Under the pieces are notes generated by a model. The model saw nothing but the letters and a program-made list of their open reading frames with translations. It was not told the origin of the DNA and made no database searches. A DNA stretch of 64,000 nucleotides from assembly GCF_024139115.2 (NCBI RefSeq), contig NC_085141.1:69295481-69359480 (forward strand), written 5' to 3'. The translations under genes were made by a program, and so were the position numbers. This document shows, one piece after another, positions 1 through 9,592 of the stretch (positions are counted from its first letter, which is position 1; each line of letters begins with the position of its first letter). The DNA comes from Armigeres subalbatus. Lineage: Eukaryota; Arthropoda; Insecta; Diptera; Culicidae.

Positions 1-56
1 AACTAAAAATATAACATAGCAAATAAGGATGATAGTGTTAAGAAAACACGGAACAC

Positions 57-113
57 CGGAATCAAATCTACCACATCTGCACTAGCCAAAAATGGAAACG
101 GAGCCTTCTTGAT
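57..113 (+). pseudogene. LINE endonuclease C-terminal fragment, first piece
   Basis: The plus-strand frame gives a segment resembling the end of an apurinic-like endonuclease domain: NQIYHIC, then KWKRSLLDVRN once the hAT element at 114-2153 is skipped. The usual family motif is NQIDHIC, so the catalytic Asp appears replaced by Tyr here. It is broken at position 113 by the hAT-like insertion and continues at 2162. It is nonfunctional as it stands. Confidence 0.6.
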
Positions 114-127
114 TAATGTGACCATAC

Positions 128-232
128 GTCCCGCGTTTCGCGGGACAGTCCCGCATTTTCACTATTTGTCCCGCGCTGAAAAGCGTCCCGCAAAACGTCC
201 CGCATTCAAATTATTTCTAGATAATGTCCCGC
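128..232. repeat. GTCCCGC subterminal motif cluster
   Basis: GTCCCGC occurs at 128-134, 148-154, 168-174, 185-191, 197-203 and 226-232, with the reverse complement GCGGGAC at 140-146. This is a GC-rich island in AT-rich surroundings. One more copy sits at 2118-2124 near the other end of the same element. Subterminal repeats of this kind commonly bind hAT transposases; that role is inferred. Confidence 0.75.
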
Positions 233-607
233 GAAATACAAAAAAATAGAACACATTCTTAGCTAATACATAGTATTTTAAACAACATTATTAGGTTTCG
301 AAAAAACAATTTTTTGACTAAGACTAACGTTTTGGATCATAGAAATCAAGATTAAAATGTTCTCCTACGACTCAGACTAAATTATCTCTATAGTCTGTTT
401 TACCCAAGCCTTATTATTCTGGGAATCTTGTAAGCAGATTTTGTTTCCATGTATTTCCTGCTGCGTAATTGCTTGGATTTCGACACGGAACGTCAAAATT
501 TCCAATCCATTTAATCTTGCGGAAAATCTACCCCAGTTAGAAGACGACCTTTACTGTGCTGATATTGGATATCGATAGCATTGTTGGGAAAAACTCAAAT
601 TCTTAAA

Positions 608-864
608 TCTCGCGTGATTTTTGAAAACGTCGTAAGTCCAAAAGAGAGGCTCTCTTTGTTTACTTTCTCTTTCGATTATTACGAAACCCTACTAACATTT
701 ACATCGGATTTTTAAACAGAGATCTGAAGAAAATTGCTTTATCTAGCGTGTTGAGGTGGAAGTATTGCAATAAATGCAAAACTAGCTTAGATATTAGTGA
801 AAGAGAGCGTAATGAAAGAGAGTCTCTCATTTGGACATACGACGTTTTCAAAAATCACGCGAGA
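608..864. mobile_element. Inverted-repeat MITE nested in the hAT-like element
   Basis: The left arm begins TCTCGCGTGATTTTTGAAAA at 608. Its reverse complement ends at 864. The arms continue through CGTCGTAAGTCCAAA and AGAGAGGCTCTCTTT-type sequence for roughly 70 bp with few mismatches. The interior is short, AT-rich and has no coding potential. I could not fix a TSD, so the superfamily is unknown. Confidence 0.7.
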
Positions 865-955
865 AATCTTTTCCAAAATTTAAATCAAGCGTGAGTCAAA
901 CGCTACCTGACTCATGGCACAGAGAATCGTTCATGATTCGACTCGCGGTTTGCAT

Positions 956-1328
956 TAGAGATGGGCAAAACGGATCACTTCATTGAACGGTTCAGATCTG
1001 GGTCATTCAGTCTAATGATCCGGATCTTTCAAACGGATCGGATCTTTGCAACATAACGAAAGGAGAATGCAGAATGGTGAAACGGTAGTCATTCAGGATC
1101 ACACTTTCGACAGACAATAATTTCACCATTCTCTCGTACTCTCGTACAAGCATATTTAACATGTGTAGAAGATTACAATAAACTTGTTATTCTGTCATTG
1201 TCTTACAAATGTTTAGATAATTTGCTGATCTGGTGAGCCGGATCTTTTAAAAAGTGAGCTACGAATCATTCACTCACTTCAAAGATCCGGATCATTTTAA
1301 CGGTTCCGGATCTGAACGTCCATCTCTA
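956..1328. mobile_element. hAT-type MITE, 373 bp
   Basis: Flanked by a perfect 8-bp duplication GTTTGCAT (948-955 and 1329-1336). The termini are TAGAGATGG and CCATCTCTA, and both subterminal regions are rich in CGGATC / GATCCG motifs. The 8-bp TSD and short terminal repeat fit a hAT MITE. It lies inside the larger hAT-like element, so it inserted later. Confidence 0.85.
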
Positions 1329-2161
1329 GTTTGCATCATTGCTTGATTTCTGCGTGTTATTCTTCGTCGAATTAATCGAATTTACTTTCTTTGCTTAAAA
1401 CAATGGAAAATAAATCTATAGGTAACATAAAATACGCCTTTACTGGGATTTGGTGCTTTTGAAGCGAAATTTATTTTGGCAAATAAGCGGATCGATGCGA
1501 TTCTGCATGCAAAACTCAACCACGATGCTCTCCCTGCAGAATCGCAAGCGATCTGAAATCGGACGGAAGTTTTGATTTTCTGAGCAGATATCTATTCAGT
1601 ATCACCTGTTTGGAAATAAATTGGACCGTGGACCATATTCCTGAAGGTGAAAGCTTCAACCAGAATAGACTTTTAGAAAAATATGATCTAATTAATTCAT
1701 AATCACAGTATCTACTTTTGATAGGTATTTTAGAAAGAGTTATTTAGGTTATTCGGAAAACAATTTTCGAGGTTCGATACCTATCATTGCTTCTATCGCT
1801 ACATACAAACATATTTTCTAACAAAATTCTATACACAAGACGATGAAAGTCATTCAACTGCAATTCGATAGTTGCAACAGTCTTGCAGATATTGGACAGA
1901 GAACCGCTGAACTTCAAAACTATACGAAACTCCATGGCAGCTACATTGAGCTGCACATTCAACGTTTGAAAAAAGCTTTGACTTCTAAAATGAGTTGCCG
2001 TTAATCGAAAAGTTGTTAACAAGCAACAACAACTAAGCATTGTTAACAAATTAAAAGTTGAAAGATTTTATTTAAGCGTTATTACTAAAACATATTAAAC
2101 TATGAAGTTTTTTTTTTGTCCCGCGCTCACGCAAAATTTATCTGGTCACATTATTCTTGAT

Positions 2162-2290
2162 GTACGGAATAAACGTAGTGCCAATATCGCGTCTGATCAT
2201 CACATTCTCATCGGCGAAATACGCGTATTGCGGCAGGAGGAAAGAGTTGGACGACGGTTCAACACACGCCAACTGGAAGATGCCACGGTG
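2162..2290 (+). pseudogene. LINE endonuclease C-terminus, second piece
   Basis: Continues the frame of 57-113 after the hAT-like insertion, reading DVRNKRSANIASDHH (the conserved SDHH end of the endonuclease) and then RRFNTRQLEDATV. At 2290 it is cut by the Transib-like element and resumes in frame at 4742 with KRSFVEELETR. The final HH of the endonuclease motif is present. Confidence 0.75.
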
Positions 2291-2545
2291 CACGCTATGT
2301 TTAAAGGCAACTATTATGCAAAGTGAATGCACCTCGGATGTTAAGCCGTTAGATCATAGTTTTCGACCTCTAGTTTAAGGATCTGTGTCGATTTAAATAT
2401 TTCATCGGTGAAAATTTGACTTTTTTACTATTTAAGCTAATATTTTTACCCTAAAAACCTTATTTGATTTTTTAAAAATTTTTGAAACAAGTTATATAAA
2501 ATCCAACCACTAAACTTTTTTTCCTGATACTTTAAGAAACATTTT

Positions 2546-3196
2546 GTGTGTGTTTACAATCTAACTCCCACTGTCTGGCAGTGGCATTATGGATAGAATA
2601 TTCGTGCAACCATTTTATTTATATAATTACTAGCAGACCCGACGAACTTTGTTTCGCCTAAAATTGATTTATTCTCTGATTAGTTCTCGAGTTAAGCAGA
2701 AATGTGTGTTCCATTTGTATGGGAGCCCCCCTTCCCAAAAGGGGGAGGGGTCTCAAACCATCTTAAGAACCTTCCCCGACCCTAAAAACCTCTGCATGTA
2801 AATTTTCACGTCGATCGTTTCAGTAGTTTCCGAGTCTATAAGGGTCAGACAGACAGAAATTCATTTTTATGTATATAGAAGAAGAAGAAGAAGAAGATAG
2901 ACAAGAATCTTAGATCCGGGAGCAAGAAGGTGATAGCTCTATTGCAACTCCTATAGCCCATTTCAAGAACGCATGCATTCCGAAGCTATATTCGTGTACA
3001 ATAAGCCCCGCATGATTACACCCACATATCATAATGATATCTGAAGTGTATTCACACTTCCTGAATCAAAATTTAATCTATTTGATTCTGGCGTGTATTT
3101 AGTGATAGAAAGCATTATTTTTGAATCACAGTTTTACAATAAAGCTTACCATATTTTCCCAACCAACTTTACGCTCACCTGCACTGGTGGTTTCAC
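2546..3196. mobile_element. 651-bp insertion with 23-bp target duplication
   Basis: A 23-bp direct repeat (CCTGATACTTTAAGAAAC plus five further bases) occurs at 2523-2545 and 3197-3219, and the host inverted repeat resumes exactly after the second copy. Such a long TSD points to retroposition. The insert has no ORF of note. Its middle holds a dispersed repeat (2628-2896). Orientation and family are not determined. Confidence 0.75.
2628..2896 (+). repeat. Dispersed LINE-tail or SINE-like repeat ending in a GAA microsatellite
   Basis: Runs from ACTAGCAGACCCGACGAACT through a C/G-run block (GAGCCCCCCTTCCCAAAAGG), then TTTCAGTAGTTTCCGAGTCT and GGGTCAGACAGACAGAAAT, ending in (GAA)n at about 2877-2896. 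I recall very similar sequence as a high-copy retroposon tail in insects. The family name is not certain. Confidence 0.6.
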
Positions 3197-3315
3197 CCTG
3201 ATACTTTAAGAAACATTTTCATATAAAAACATTTTTCATATGACGTAAGTAGCAGAAGTTATACTAGAAATACTGTTGACACCGAAAATATATTTCATTT
3301 TTCTATAGCGAATTC

Positions 3316-3585
3316 TTGTGTAACTGCATATCTCATACGTGTCTATTAAAAAAAACAGCAACCCTGCACCGTCTACTTATTACCATAGAAACAGAATTCA
3401 ACGATGGACAGATCAAGAAAGATGCTCGATTATATTTCAATTGTGTTTATAATCATCTTCTGGAAGAAGGAGACTATGGCACAATGTTAGACAAAACCCC
3501 TCCTCCAGCGCTGGTGGGATTATTGGTCTACCAAATTTTTGGCCCTGTGGCCTGGAACAAAAAAAAACCATCAAGACAAATCTAA
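3316..3585 (+). other. Unclassified coding-like remnant inside the Transib-like element
   Basis: An 89-codon open frame (MCNCISHTCLLKK... to ...WNKKKPSRQI) lies between the inverted-repeat arms of the Transib-like element. I recognise no domain. It has no DDE-type signature that I can identify. Further degenerate coding-like sequence follows at about 3770-3900. It could be a decayed transposase, a captured fragment, or chance. Confidence 0.2.
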
Positions 3586-4120
3586 AGTCTGGACATCAGG
3601 ATCAGAGGGTAACTCAATCCATCACGCTCAACTTGGTTTCGCTGGGCGTTACTGCCGAAGTCTTTTAGTTAAACGGGATTTTTTGAAAGGAAAATAATAC
3701 AATGGTTATTATAAAGTATTGGAGAGTCTATCACAGGTAGTTGAGCTTTTCGTGACAGTTGGATAGCAGCCGGGCTACCAATCACCGAAAAATTTCATAT
3801 TTTGAAATTCCATGTTCTTGAATTTTGTGAGCGCATCACAGAGAGGCCTTACAAAGTACACGGAGCAAACAACGGAAGCCATCCACAAAAAAATTCATAC
3901 TATCTAGCAAAACTACAAAATGCCAGATAACCACGAACAGAATGCAAGTAAACTGTTATCCACGATGGTAGCATATACAAGTGGTCACATAATGCATCCA
4001 TTGAGGCTAAATCAAGTTTGAAATACAGAACATAAATACTACTTTGAACTAGTTCGTAGCTTTAATTTTTGTTGATTTGAAATGTTAAAAAGTGATATTA
4101 TGTTCTTAAATTCAATAATA

Positions 4121-4386
4121 CTTCTTCTTATTGGCATTACATAAACCACTCTGGCATATGCTGCCTCGGAATTTAGTGTTCATTTAGCACTTCCACAGTT
4201 ATTAACTGCGAGGTTTCTAGCCCAAGTTACCATTTTCGCATTCGTATATCATTAGACTACGATGATACTTTATGCACAGGGAAGGCGAGAAAATTTCCTA
4301 GACAATACCGGAAATCGAACCTATCCACTTTTAGCATGGTCTTGCAGTGTAGCAGTGCATCTTACCGCATGGCTAAGGAAGGCTCC
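4121..4386 (-). mobile_element. Feilai-like tRNA-derived SINE, diverged
   Basis: Read on the minus strand, it has a tRNA-like head (GGAGCC, TTAGCCATGCGGTAAGATGC, then a mutated B box) and a body ending AATGCCAATAAGAAGAAG. It aligns along its length with the copies at 25705-26007 and 30191-30483 but is the most diverged of the three. No clean TSD was found. It interrupts the right half of the Transib-like element. Confidence 0.8.
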
Positions 4387-4741
4387 AGATCTATTCAAAA
4401 TAAACCTTAAGTTCATTTAAAACCGGCAGTAATTTTAATATAACTTCTACTATTTTCATCATATTGAAAATGTTTTTATATGAAAATGTTTCTTAAAGTA
4501 TCAGGAGCAAAAAAATTAGGTTGGATTTTATATAACTTGTTTCAAAAAATTTAAAAAAATCAGATAAGGTTTTTAGAGTAAAAATATTACCTTAGATAGT
4601 AAAAAAGTCAAAATTTCACCGATGAAATATTTTAATCGACACAGATCCTTAAACTAGAGGTCAAAAACTATGATTTAACGGCTTAACATCCGAGGTGCAT
4701 TCACTTTGCATAATAGTTGCCTTTAAACATAGCGTGCGGTG

Positions 4742-6084
4742 AAACGGTCCTTCGTTGAAGAACTGGAGACGCGTGCAGATATTCCGAAAGGTGGCAGCGT
4801 GGAAGACCAATGGACCGCCATCAAGAATGCCTTCATCGCCACCAGCGAGAATAATCTGGGCGAACTGCGCACCCAGAGAAAACAATGGATCACCGATGAG
4901 ACCTGGAGGAAGATAGAGGAGCGAAGAGAAGCCAAAGCCGCGATAGAGCGATCAAAAACCAGAGAAGCCAAAGTCTTAGCCCGTCAAAGATACTCAGCTC
5001 TTGAGAAGGAAGTAAAACGCTCATGTCGACGGGACATGCGAGCGTGGGCAGGCTCTCTGAACGACGAAGGATAGAAAGACGCAGCAACCGGGGACATTCG
5101 CCTCCTTTACGATATCTCACGATAAGTGGGGCGAAGATGAATGCAACGATGCCTGTGAAAGACGCGAATGATCAGTTATTGACCGACCCAACTGACCAGC
5201 TGAAACGCTGGTTCGAGCACTTCGAACAACTTTTTCAAGTACCAGCCATGCTGTCACCACCTCGGCATGATTTGCCTAGAATCCGACGTATAACACGCGT
5301 CAATACCGAAGCTCCATCACTTCTAGAGATTCAATCAGCCATCCAAAGCATGAAATCGAATAAAGCCCCAGGGGTCGATCGCATATCAGCCGAGATGCTC
5401 AAAGCTGACCCGCTCAACTACTGCATCGTTTATTTCGTAATATATGGGATACCGCAACATTCCCGGTCGACTGGATGCAAGGTATCTCAGTGAAGGTGCC
5501 CAAAAAGGATGACCTGACTGTATGCGATAACTGACGAGGAATTTTGTTGCTGTGTATCGTTCTCAAAGTTCTATGCAAAATCATCCTAGCCCGGATTCAG
5601 GAGAAGATCGATGCGACTCTCCGGCGTCAGCAGGCCGGATTCCGTGCCGGAAGATCCTGTGTGGACCATATTGTCACGCAAGTCAAAGAGTTCCAAGAGT
5701 CCCTTTACTTGGTATTCATTGACTACGAAAAAGCTTTCGACCGTCTCAATCACGAGAATATGTGGGCGCGGGCGCCTTGAGACGCAAGAGGGTTCTTTCG
5801 ACCTCATCGAGGAATAGTACGAGGCCTTCTCGTGTAGAGGGCGGTACAATGCCCGAGCAGCACAAGTCAATCAAAAATGGTTGCAACAACTTCATTGTGA
5901 CCGAATCTGGTCACATATGAGTTGCAGTAACCTACGTAGAACATGTGTGCTGCTAGGGTGGGGTCCCTACCCAGGTCGTAGCTGGTGTGAGGCAAGGATG
6001 TATTATTTTACCGTTACTGTTCCTCATCGTAATCGATGAGATTCTGGTAGGTGCGATTGACCGTGAACCAAATCGCGTAAATAG
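4742..6084 (+). pseudogene. LINE reverse transcriptase region, RTE-group-like, broken
   Basis: Three frames together carry the linker and RT of the LINE: KRSFVEELETR and a charged linker (4739-5074), then NKAPGVDRISAEML (5023-5493), then QQAGFRAGRSCVDHI and LVFIDYEKAFDRLNHE (5544-5780), and finally GVRQGC and LLFLIVIDEIL at about 5975-6060. Frameshifts separate the pieces, and the stretch at about 5870-5970 is rearranged. The FADD catalytic box and everything after it are absent. It is nonfunctional. FIDYEKAFD and VRQGC suggest the RTE group. Confidence 0.75.
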
Positions 6085-6176
6085 GAAAAATCCTAACTGC
6101 CAGAGGCAATTGAAATGTAATAATAAAGATAAAGATATAGATAAAAGCAAATAAGTATTAAGAAAACATGGAACAC

Positions 6177-7564
6177 TTAGTCTAAGAGATAAATGCATGC
6201 ATCAGATTATTAGTTCATTGTTTTATTGTTTGTTCAACAGTATAGAACGAGAGTAACAATATTGTCTCTGCTTAGTTTAAAAATAAATTTTACGAAGATC
6301 TTTAAATGTCGCATTTCATAACACTTTCCCCGGCTAAAACATTCGGAGCAAGTTCCCACCCCGTTTACATTATCGTCCATATGTTTTCACGTGTGTTTTT
6401 CCATCCCCGCCTAAAGCTTCGTTTGTACCCGACTTACGCAAATATGACGCTCATCTTCATCCTCGCAAGCTGTCATTGTCAATTGTCAAATTCAATTATT
6501 TCCTCTCCGTACATTTATGCGCTACAAAGCGGGTTCCCGGCCGTGGACTAGCCTCCGGCAAGCAAGGGCAAGTGGCGTTGCCTGTCATGTTGGTACTCAT
6601 CGACAAAGACGACAATGGCAGCCGGGCGGGCTGGCTGGCTGGCGAAGAAACAACCGATATACAGCTACTGGCTACATGGCGGCTCCTGGGCTTGGGGTTG
6701 AGGAAAAGTCCAACCTTTTATTACGGAAGACAGCCGTCGGCTTACCCAGGGGCAGACATTCTAGCGGCGAAAGTGGTCTGAAGCAGCCCAACGATTGTAA
6801 AATATTCCGTCGAATGAAGCTATTCTGAGTAACATAATCCGGTAACACATTTTGTACATAAGTTTGGCGCATTGAGGTTTCTGCTGCCTAATGTAGAAGT
6901 GGCGTGCATTTTCCCCCGTTCACCCTATAGCTATTTTCCACTGTCCCCGAACTTTGTGGCGACCGTTAGTCGAAGTATCGACGGCAGTTCGTGTGAAACA
7001 ATGGAATTGATATCGTTCGTTCGCCTTGGCTGGTTGTGCGGCAATATAAGCTTGGGTGTCGTCCCGGGGCAATCGACAGGCGTACAATACGAAGCAAATT
7101 ATGATTAATGGCCCACACCGCCGCCGACTGTGGGTGGAGGTTCGTGGGGGTTGTTTGGGGGGAGATAAGTTGCGATTAACGACTGACTTGAAGGAAATCT
7201 TTCTAATTGCCATCGGAGAACAATTTACGGCGGTGAATGATGAATGGAAATGGAGCGATAATTGGTTTTGAAAATCGATAAATGAACATCATTATGATGG
7301 TTTTACAAATGTAATGATAATAAATGCGATTAACATCAACGTAATTTCCATTCGGTATAGTTTTAAGATTTAACTAATTCAGCGCACTGGTTGATTTAAT
7401 CAAATTACGGACATAGTCAATTAAACTAATCAAACTGAATCAGTTGAATTAATCAACACAGTATGATTCTGTCATAGCTATGATCCTACTAGGTCAAGGT
7501 CTGCCTTGCAGCAGGTATTCCATCTATCATTTTTCGGAGTTATCAGTCGAACTATTTATTTTCA
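6177..7564. other. Unassigned DNA, no gene recognised
   Basis: Moderately GC-rich between about 6520 and 7150, with short overlapping frames on both strands and no recognisable domain. I see no repeat shared with the rest of the window. It may be single-copy intergenic or intronic sequence. Confidence 0.4.
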
Positions 7565-7622
7565 GCTGTCTACGACGAGTTAAGTACTTTCCATTTAATT
7601 CCACTACGTTTTGCTATCTTCA
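7565..7622 (+). repeat. Partial copy of the hairpin-repeat family
   Basis: The segment from GTCTACGACGAGTTAAGTAC through TCCATTTAATTCCACTACG to TGCTATCTT matches one arm of the palindrome at 30883-31137. It lacks the ribozyme-like core, so it is a fragment. Confidence 0.65.
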
Positions 7623-9335
7623 CACACGGCCGCGCTATTTATTTTGTGTTACCCAGGATTTAGCATTGCTGTATTGCTGAATCTTTGTGAACATTCATAA
7701 GGAACATGCACTATGCCCAGAAAATCAAAACTATCTTTCTCCAGAAAAGAGGTTAGATAGACTGGACTGAAAAAAAAGTGCTCATGTTGTACTGATTGAA
7801 AATCCAACTTCTTTGCTCGCTAGGCTGGTTAAAACCGATATTGAAACCTTATTCTCTTGCTAACATTTATTAAATTATAGAAAAAATAAACTTTTCGATC
7901 CAATTCATCCATTAGAATGCCAACTGCTATTACACACGGTAATTCAAACTTTCTTTAATCGCAGAACTATTTTCCACGTGAACGATCACCTTCGATCCCA
8001 CAAACCACATATGTAATCATCTAACCTCTAATTAGCTTCCCTCAGACTGTCATAAAACCGAAGGCAATCGAACCGGCAGCAGCAGATGCGGGAGAACCGT
8101 CCCAGCTGGTAATTACACTTCCCGAACAACCGAACTCCCCTCTCGTGCACGCGGGTTGAAAATCTTCAAACAAATGTCACTGTCAGACTCGCGTCGCGTC
8201 GCCTCCGTTTCCCAAATCGACTGGGATCCGCCTCTGCACTAACTACCATCCGCCCAGAATCGATTACCGAAGAACGGCGGCACAACCAGTAACGGTCGGT
8301 GCCAGGTCCCCGGAAACGAGAATCGAAAGGGTTCCACTGCGAGCCGCACTGCACTACATGGGTACACGGAATTACGGACTTTCTCCAATCTATGTACATG
8401 TACGTCCGCTGTTGGCGTGGAACGACGGCGCACAGTCGGTCCCTCTTCTCACCGAAACATTAAAAAAAATCAAATCCCAAATGCCATTACGAGCTCTGTT
8501 TTTGTTTTCGTGGATGTAACTTTTCAACAACCAGGCTTTGTTTGGACAACTTGAGAAAGGGCTTCAGCGAAATATTAACGAGAGTGAATTGGGACGAGTA
8601 AAAAAAGAGTCTAATGTACAAAACCTCCAAGCAGGGATGATACTGTTCGAGAAATATTATGTTCAGAATTGCTTAGTTCGTTCACAAATGCAACGGATTG
8701 ATACACTGTTTTAACTCATATTACGAACAATTTAGCGTATTGTTCCCTTCGGTGGTCTTTATGACACATGAATTAAAATATTTTAATGGATCAATTTATA
8801 TCGGGTAGCGACTACTATCAATACTTAATTAATGCATTCTGCCAAACTTTATCTCAAATGCCAAACACGCATAGTAAAAATCGTCTCAAATTCCAAACAC
8901 CACCTTAAATGCACGAAAATGCTAAATTTCCACGTTATCTCATTGTTGAACAATTATAATGCTTTTGATCTGTACGCCTGCCGGGAAAATTCGTTCATTT
9001 ATGCAATAATAACGAATTATTTCAGCGAGTGTTCGGAATATAAGTCTGTTCGGGATTTTAATTAGAACGGTATTTAACCGATGGTTTAAGATTATTCTAA
9101 CTACTTCATTGAAGTATTGAATGTTGAAGTCTTTAGACTCAAACATGTTTGGAACCGCGTAATGTGGAATACGTATGCCGAAACATTTCCCTTTTTATGT
9201 TCAAATAGGGGGAACTTATCCCTTTTTAATCTTAATGAACATTTGCATATACATCTCATTGCATCAGCACCAATCTCTTTCGCGGATATTTTCAACCAAT
9301 TTCTGGAAAAACCTCATTTTCCACAACTATACATT
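7623..9335. other. Unassigned DNA with a GC-rich patch
   Basis: Mostly AT-rich. A distinctly GC-rich patch lies at about 8080-8455, with many CG dinucleotides and no convincing reading frame. It could be a promoter-proximal or 5' UTR segment of a neighbouring gene, but nothing in the sequence proves it. Confidence 0.35.
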
Positions 9336-9592
9336 TTTCTATCTCGACATCTCTCTATCTCAATGTATTCTGGTCAAATTTCGCCCAGGATTCTCTCTCC
9401 AAATGTGTAGGCTATTATACCATCTTTGGACAATAACAAGCACATCAAAAATATGATATGACATTTGTTCTGTTTTCGTTTTTCATAACAACGAGGTTTT
9501 TACGATCTAGTACCCATTTAAATTTTCCTTTCGTTCCTCGATTTCTTTAGGAGAATTGACCCTTCAATATCGAGATGTAAAGAGGCGACTAT
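9336..9592 (+). repeat. Dispersed repeat, copy 1 (partner at 62828-63195)
   Basis: Shares an ordered series of blocks with the second copy: ATCTCGACATCTCTCTATCTC, then TTCTGGTCAAATTT, ACCATCTTTG, GAACAATAACAA-like, a CGTTTTTCATA...CAACGAG block, TTTTTACGATCTAG, and TTTTCCTTTCGTTCCTCGAT. The two copies are clearly diverged. Boundaries are approximate and there is no coding capacity. Confidence 0.75.

Larger units (their letters stand above)
114..2153. mobile_element. hAT-like DNA transposon, non-autonomous, about 2.0 kb
   Basis: Bounded by an 8-bp duplication TTCTTGAT (106-113 and 2154-2161) and by terminal inverted repeats TAATGTGACCA / TGGTCACATTA. An 8-bp TSD is the hAT hallmark. Seven copies of GTCCCGC or its reverse complement cluster just inside the left end (128-232) and one lies inside the right end (2118-2124), like subterminal transposase-binding repeats. 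I see no transposase reading frame, so the element is deleted or non-autonomous. It carries two further inverted-repeat elements (608-864 and 956-1328). Confidence 0.85.
2291..4736. mobile_element. Transib-like DNA element with long terminal inverted repeats
   Basis: Flanked by a 5-bp duplication CGGTG (2286-2290 and 4737-4741). Termini are CACGCTATGTTTAAAGG and its reverse complement. Inverted-repeat arms run about 340 bp: 2291-2545 continuing at 3220 on the left, about 4400-4736 on the right. A 5-bp GC-rich TSD with CAC-starting termini is characteristic of Transib, although the usual start is CACWATG. No intact transposase is visible. The left arm is broken by a 651-bp insertion (2546-3196) and the right half holds a SINE (4121-4386). 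Confidence 0.75.
57..6157 (+). mobile_element. 5'-truncated RTE-group-like LINE, split by two nested DNA transposons
   Basis: A non-LTR retrotransposon fragment whose pieces lie at 57-113, 2162-2290 and 4737-6157. It is bounded by a 19-bp direct repeat (TTAAGAAAACACGGAACAC at 38-56, and the same with one C-to-T change at 6158-6176), read as the target-site duplication. It starts inside the endonuclease domain, as expected of 5' truncation during target-primed reverse transcription, and ends in an A-rich tail with AATAAAGATAAAGATA-type repeats. Removing the two inner elements makes the endonuclease frame continuous across both junctions. Clade is inferred from RT motifs (FIDYEKAFD, VRQGC) and is uncertain. 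Confidence 0.8.
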
